Below are positions 4,938 through 6,161 of a DNA stretch of 6,161 nucleotides, in pieces. Made by a program: the position numbers and the translations under genes. Source of the stretch: an uncultured Treponema sp. (GTDB lineage: Bacteria; Spirochaetota; Spirochaetia; Treponematales; Treponemataceae); the NCBI GenBank assembly GCA_905372345.1, contig CAJPPE010000105.1, positions 1 to 6,161 of the forward strand, given 5' to 3'. Within the stretch, counting starts at the first letter, position 1. Each line of letters begins with the position of its first letter. Under the pieces are notes generated by a model. It saw nothing but the letters and a program-made list of their open reading frames with translations, searched no databases and had not been told where the DNA came from.

Positions 4938-6106
4938 TTTAATTTTTTCCTTTCTGAAACAACCTCCAAAAAGGCTTCAAGTCTTGTTGCAAATTGTCCC
5001 GCATCTTCTTGCGAATAATCCGATTCTATGTGAATATAGGGAAGTCCTTTTTGCATGATGTGTTTTCCGACAGTATGAGCTTCAAGGTTGAAGGTGTGGC
5101 AGGCAACCAAGGTACATTCGATTACGGCATCGGCCTTATAGTGATCTAAAAGATAATCCAAATCCTTGAACCTTCCGGGATTAGGACTCATAACGGAGCA
5201 GTTTGTTTTAAGATACTTTTCGGCTATAGCCTCAACCGGATCCCTTGCGGGGTCTTCATCTACAAATTCCATGTGAGTGCGTAAACCCGAACAGCTGTCA
5301 TAACCTACGATTACGGCTCCCAGTTTTTCAATCTGTGCCAAAATTTTTTCTTTTACGCCTCCCAAGGGGCAGCCCGTAACTAAAATCCTCGGCCGGTTAT
5401 CCCTTGTGCCTTTTAAATTTTTTTCCCAATACTCTTTTAATTCTTTTGTGCGTTTTACTATTTCGGCATTTTTTTGCTGTATATCGTATTGAAAACCAAA
5501 TGCTTCTTTTACATTAAACTGTTCCAAGCCTGAAACAGGAGAAGGGTCGAGGGCTGAAAGTTCAAAGAAATTTACAAGGTTTCTTCTTTCCTGATTGCAG
5601 TCCTTTATAGCCTGCCTTAAATCGTCTTCGGTTATTGTTATGTTATAAAATTCTTCGATTTTTTCCTTTAGCTTTTTTACCTCATCAGCCCAAAAGGGGT
5701 ATGCCTTCGGATCAAGGTTATTTTGAGGAAGATGCATCACATAGGTCGGCTTTATATCGTTTAAAAGTTCGAACATCTTTTTTTTGCCGTCACAGGTAGT
5801 TTCTCCCACAATAAAATCAGAAAAATAAAAGAACGGACAGGTGTCTGTTATGCCATGTCCGTAAGAAGCCTTTATAAGAGGACAGAGGTTTTTAGGTAAA
5901 TCTCTCTCGGCTGCGCTTATGGGCTTTTCACTTGTTGCACATAAAGAAACGGGAACGGCTCCTGCTGCATATACAAGCTCAGTAGGTACATAGGAACAGT
6001 AAAGGCCGATAACCTTGCCGCCTCCGTCTTTTAGATTTTTTAAAGCTAAAAATTTTTTCTGTTGAGCTTCAGCCAAGCTGTCAAAGCCCTTAGGCAAATT
6101 GTTCAT
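4934..6106 (-). CDS. yjiM: Double-cubane-cluster anaerobic reductase-like protein, YjiM type
   Basis: This is a 390-residue protein closely resembling E. coli YjiM along its whole length. Numbered from the ATG at 6106, it has Cys37 with YVPTELVYAAGA, Cys56, LCPLIKASYG (Cys75), TCPFFYFSD (Cys90), GETTCDGKKKM (Cys105), VTGCPLGG (Cys246), SCSGLRT (Cys272), NCSVMSPN (Cys303), CTLVACHTF (Cys331, Cys336) and IESDYSQED near the end. Family knowledge says such proteins hold two [4Fe-4S] cubanes bridged by sulfide and receive electrons from a YjiL-type activase. Unlike the E. coli pair there is no activase beside it on this strand, so it may share the one on the plus strand. GGAG (6117-6114) is seven bases from the ATG at 6106 but only one base from the ATG at 6112, so the shorter form is chosen. 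Its stop overlaps the DUF3343 start by ATGA. Substrate unknown. Confidence 0.88.
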   Translation of the reverse strand: MNNLPKGFDSLAEAQQKKFLALKNLKDGGGKVIGLYCSYVPTELVYAAGAVPVSLCATSEKPISAAERDLPKNLCPLIKASYGHGITDTCPFFYFSDFIVGETTCDGKKKMFELLNDIKPTYVMHLPQNNLDPKAYPFWADEVKKLKEKIEEFYNITITEDDLRQAIKDCNQERRNLVNFFELSALDPSPVSGLEQFNVKEAFGFQYDIQQKNAEIVKRTKELKEYWEKNLKGTRDNRPRILVTGCPLGGVKEKILAQIEKLGAVIVGYDSCSGLRTHMEFVDEDPARDPVEAIAEKYLKTNCSVMSPNPGRFKDLDYLLDHYKADAVIECTLVACHTFNLEAHTVGKHIMQKGLPYIHIESDYSQEDAGQFATRLEAFLEVVSERKKLK

Positions 6107-6113
6107 AATCATA

Positions 6114-6117
6114 CTCC
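6114..6117 (-). promoter_or_regulatory. Ribosome binding site that decides the yjiM-like start
   Basis: GGAG on the minus strand ends seven bases before the ATG at 6106-6104 and only one base before the in-frame ATG at 6112-6110. Normal spacing favours the inner start, which removes two residues. Confidence 0.5.
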
Positions 6118-6149
6118 AAAAATAGTTTAGATTGAGACACTCTATATTT

Positions 6150-6155
6150 ATTATA
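6150..6155 (-). promoter_or_regulatory. Possible -10 box of the yjiM-like operon
   Basis: A perfect TATAAT occurs on the minus strand, which would start transcription near 6143 and give a leader of about 36 bases. The -35 box would lie beyond the end of the window, so this cannot be confirmed, and such hexamers are common in AT-rich sequence. Confidence 0.3.
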
Positions 6156-6161
6156 ATATGT

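Overview
The window is AT-rich, bacterial, gene-dense DNA coding for anaerobic iron-sulfur chemistry. Low GC, Lys/Glu-rich proteins and the gene set (double-cubane reductases, DUF3343 proteins, a YeeE/YedE transporter with a TusA partner) suggest an obligate anaerobe. An oral-type Treponema is my best guess and a low-GC clostridium the main alternative; no marker gene settles it. I see no rRNA, tRNA, CRISPR, insertion sequence or transposase.

Layout. (1) Bases 1-1369, minus strand: a two-gene operon encoding a YeeE/YedE membrane transporter and a TusA-like sulfur/selenium carrier, followed by a candidate terminator. (2) Bases 1370-1528: a divergent control region with a near-consensus promoter on the minus strand, a weaker one on the plus strand, and a perfect 11-bp inverted repeat between their -35 boxes. 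(3) Bases 1529-4605, plus strand: a tight four-gene operon encoding an ATP-dependent activase (YjiL/HgdC type), a short divergent HgdB-like protein, a 424-residue double-cubane reductase-like protein and a DUF3343 protein. (4) Bases 4634-4690: a strong hairpin terminator between convergent operons. (5) Bases 4689-6106, minus strand: a second double-cubane protein (E. coli YjiM type) followed by a second DUF3343 gene.

How the genes may work together. In the known family, the activase hydrolyses ATP to push one low-potential electron into a partner carrying iron-sulfur clusters, here one or both double-cubane proteins. Each double-cubane gene overlaps a DUF3343 gene by four bases (ATGA), so this pair occurs twice, on opposite strands. 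DUF3343 has been proposed as a sulfur/selenium carrier family. With the divergent transporter and TusA-like carrier, the simplest reading is a locus that imports a sulfur or selenium oxyanion (thiosulfate is the best-documented substrate of the transporter family), hands it on as a protein-bound persulfide or selenide, and reduces it or a related small molecule at very low potential. The protein families are well supported; the shared pathway and substrate are inference.
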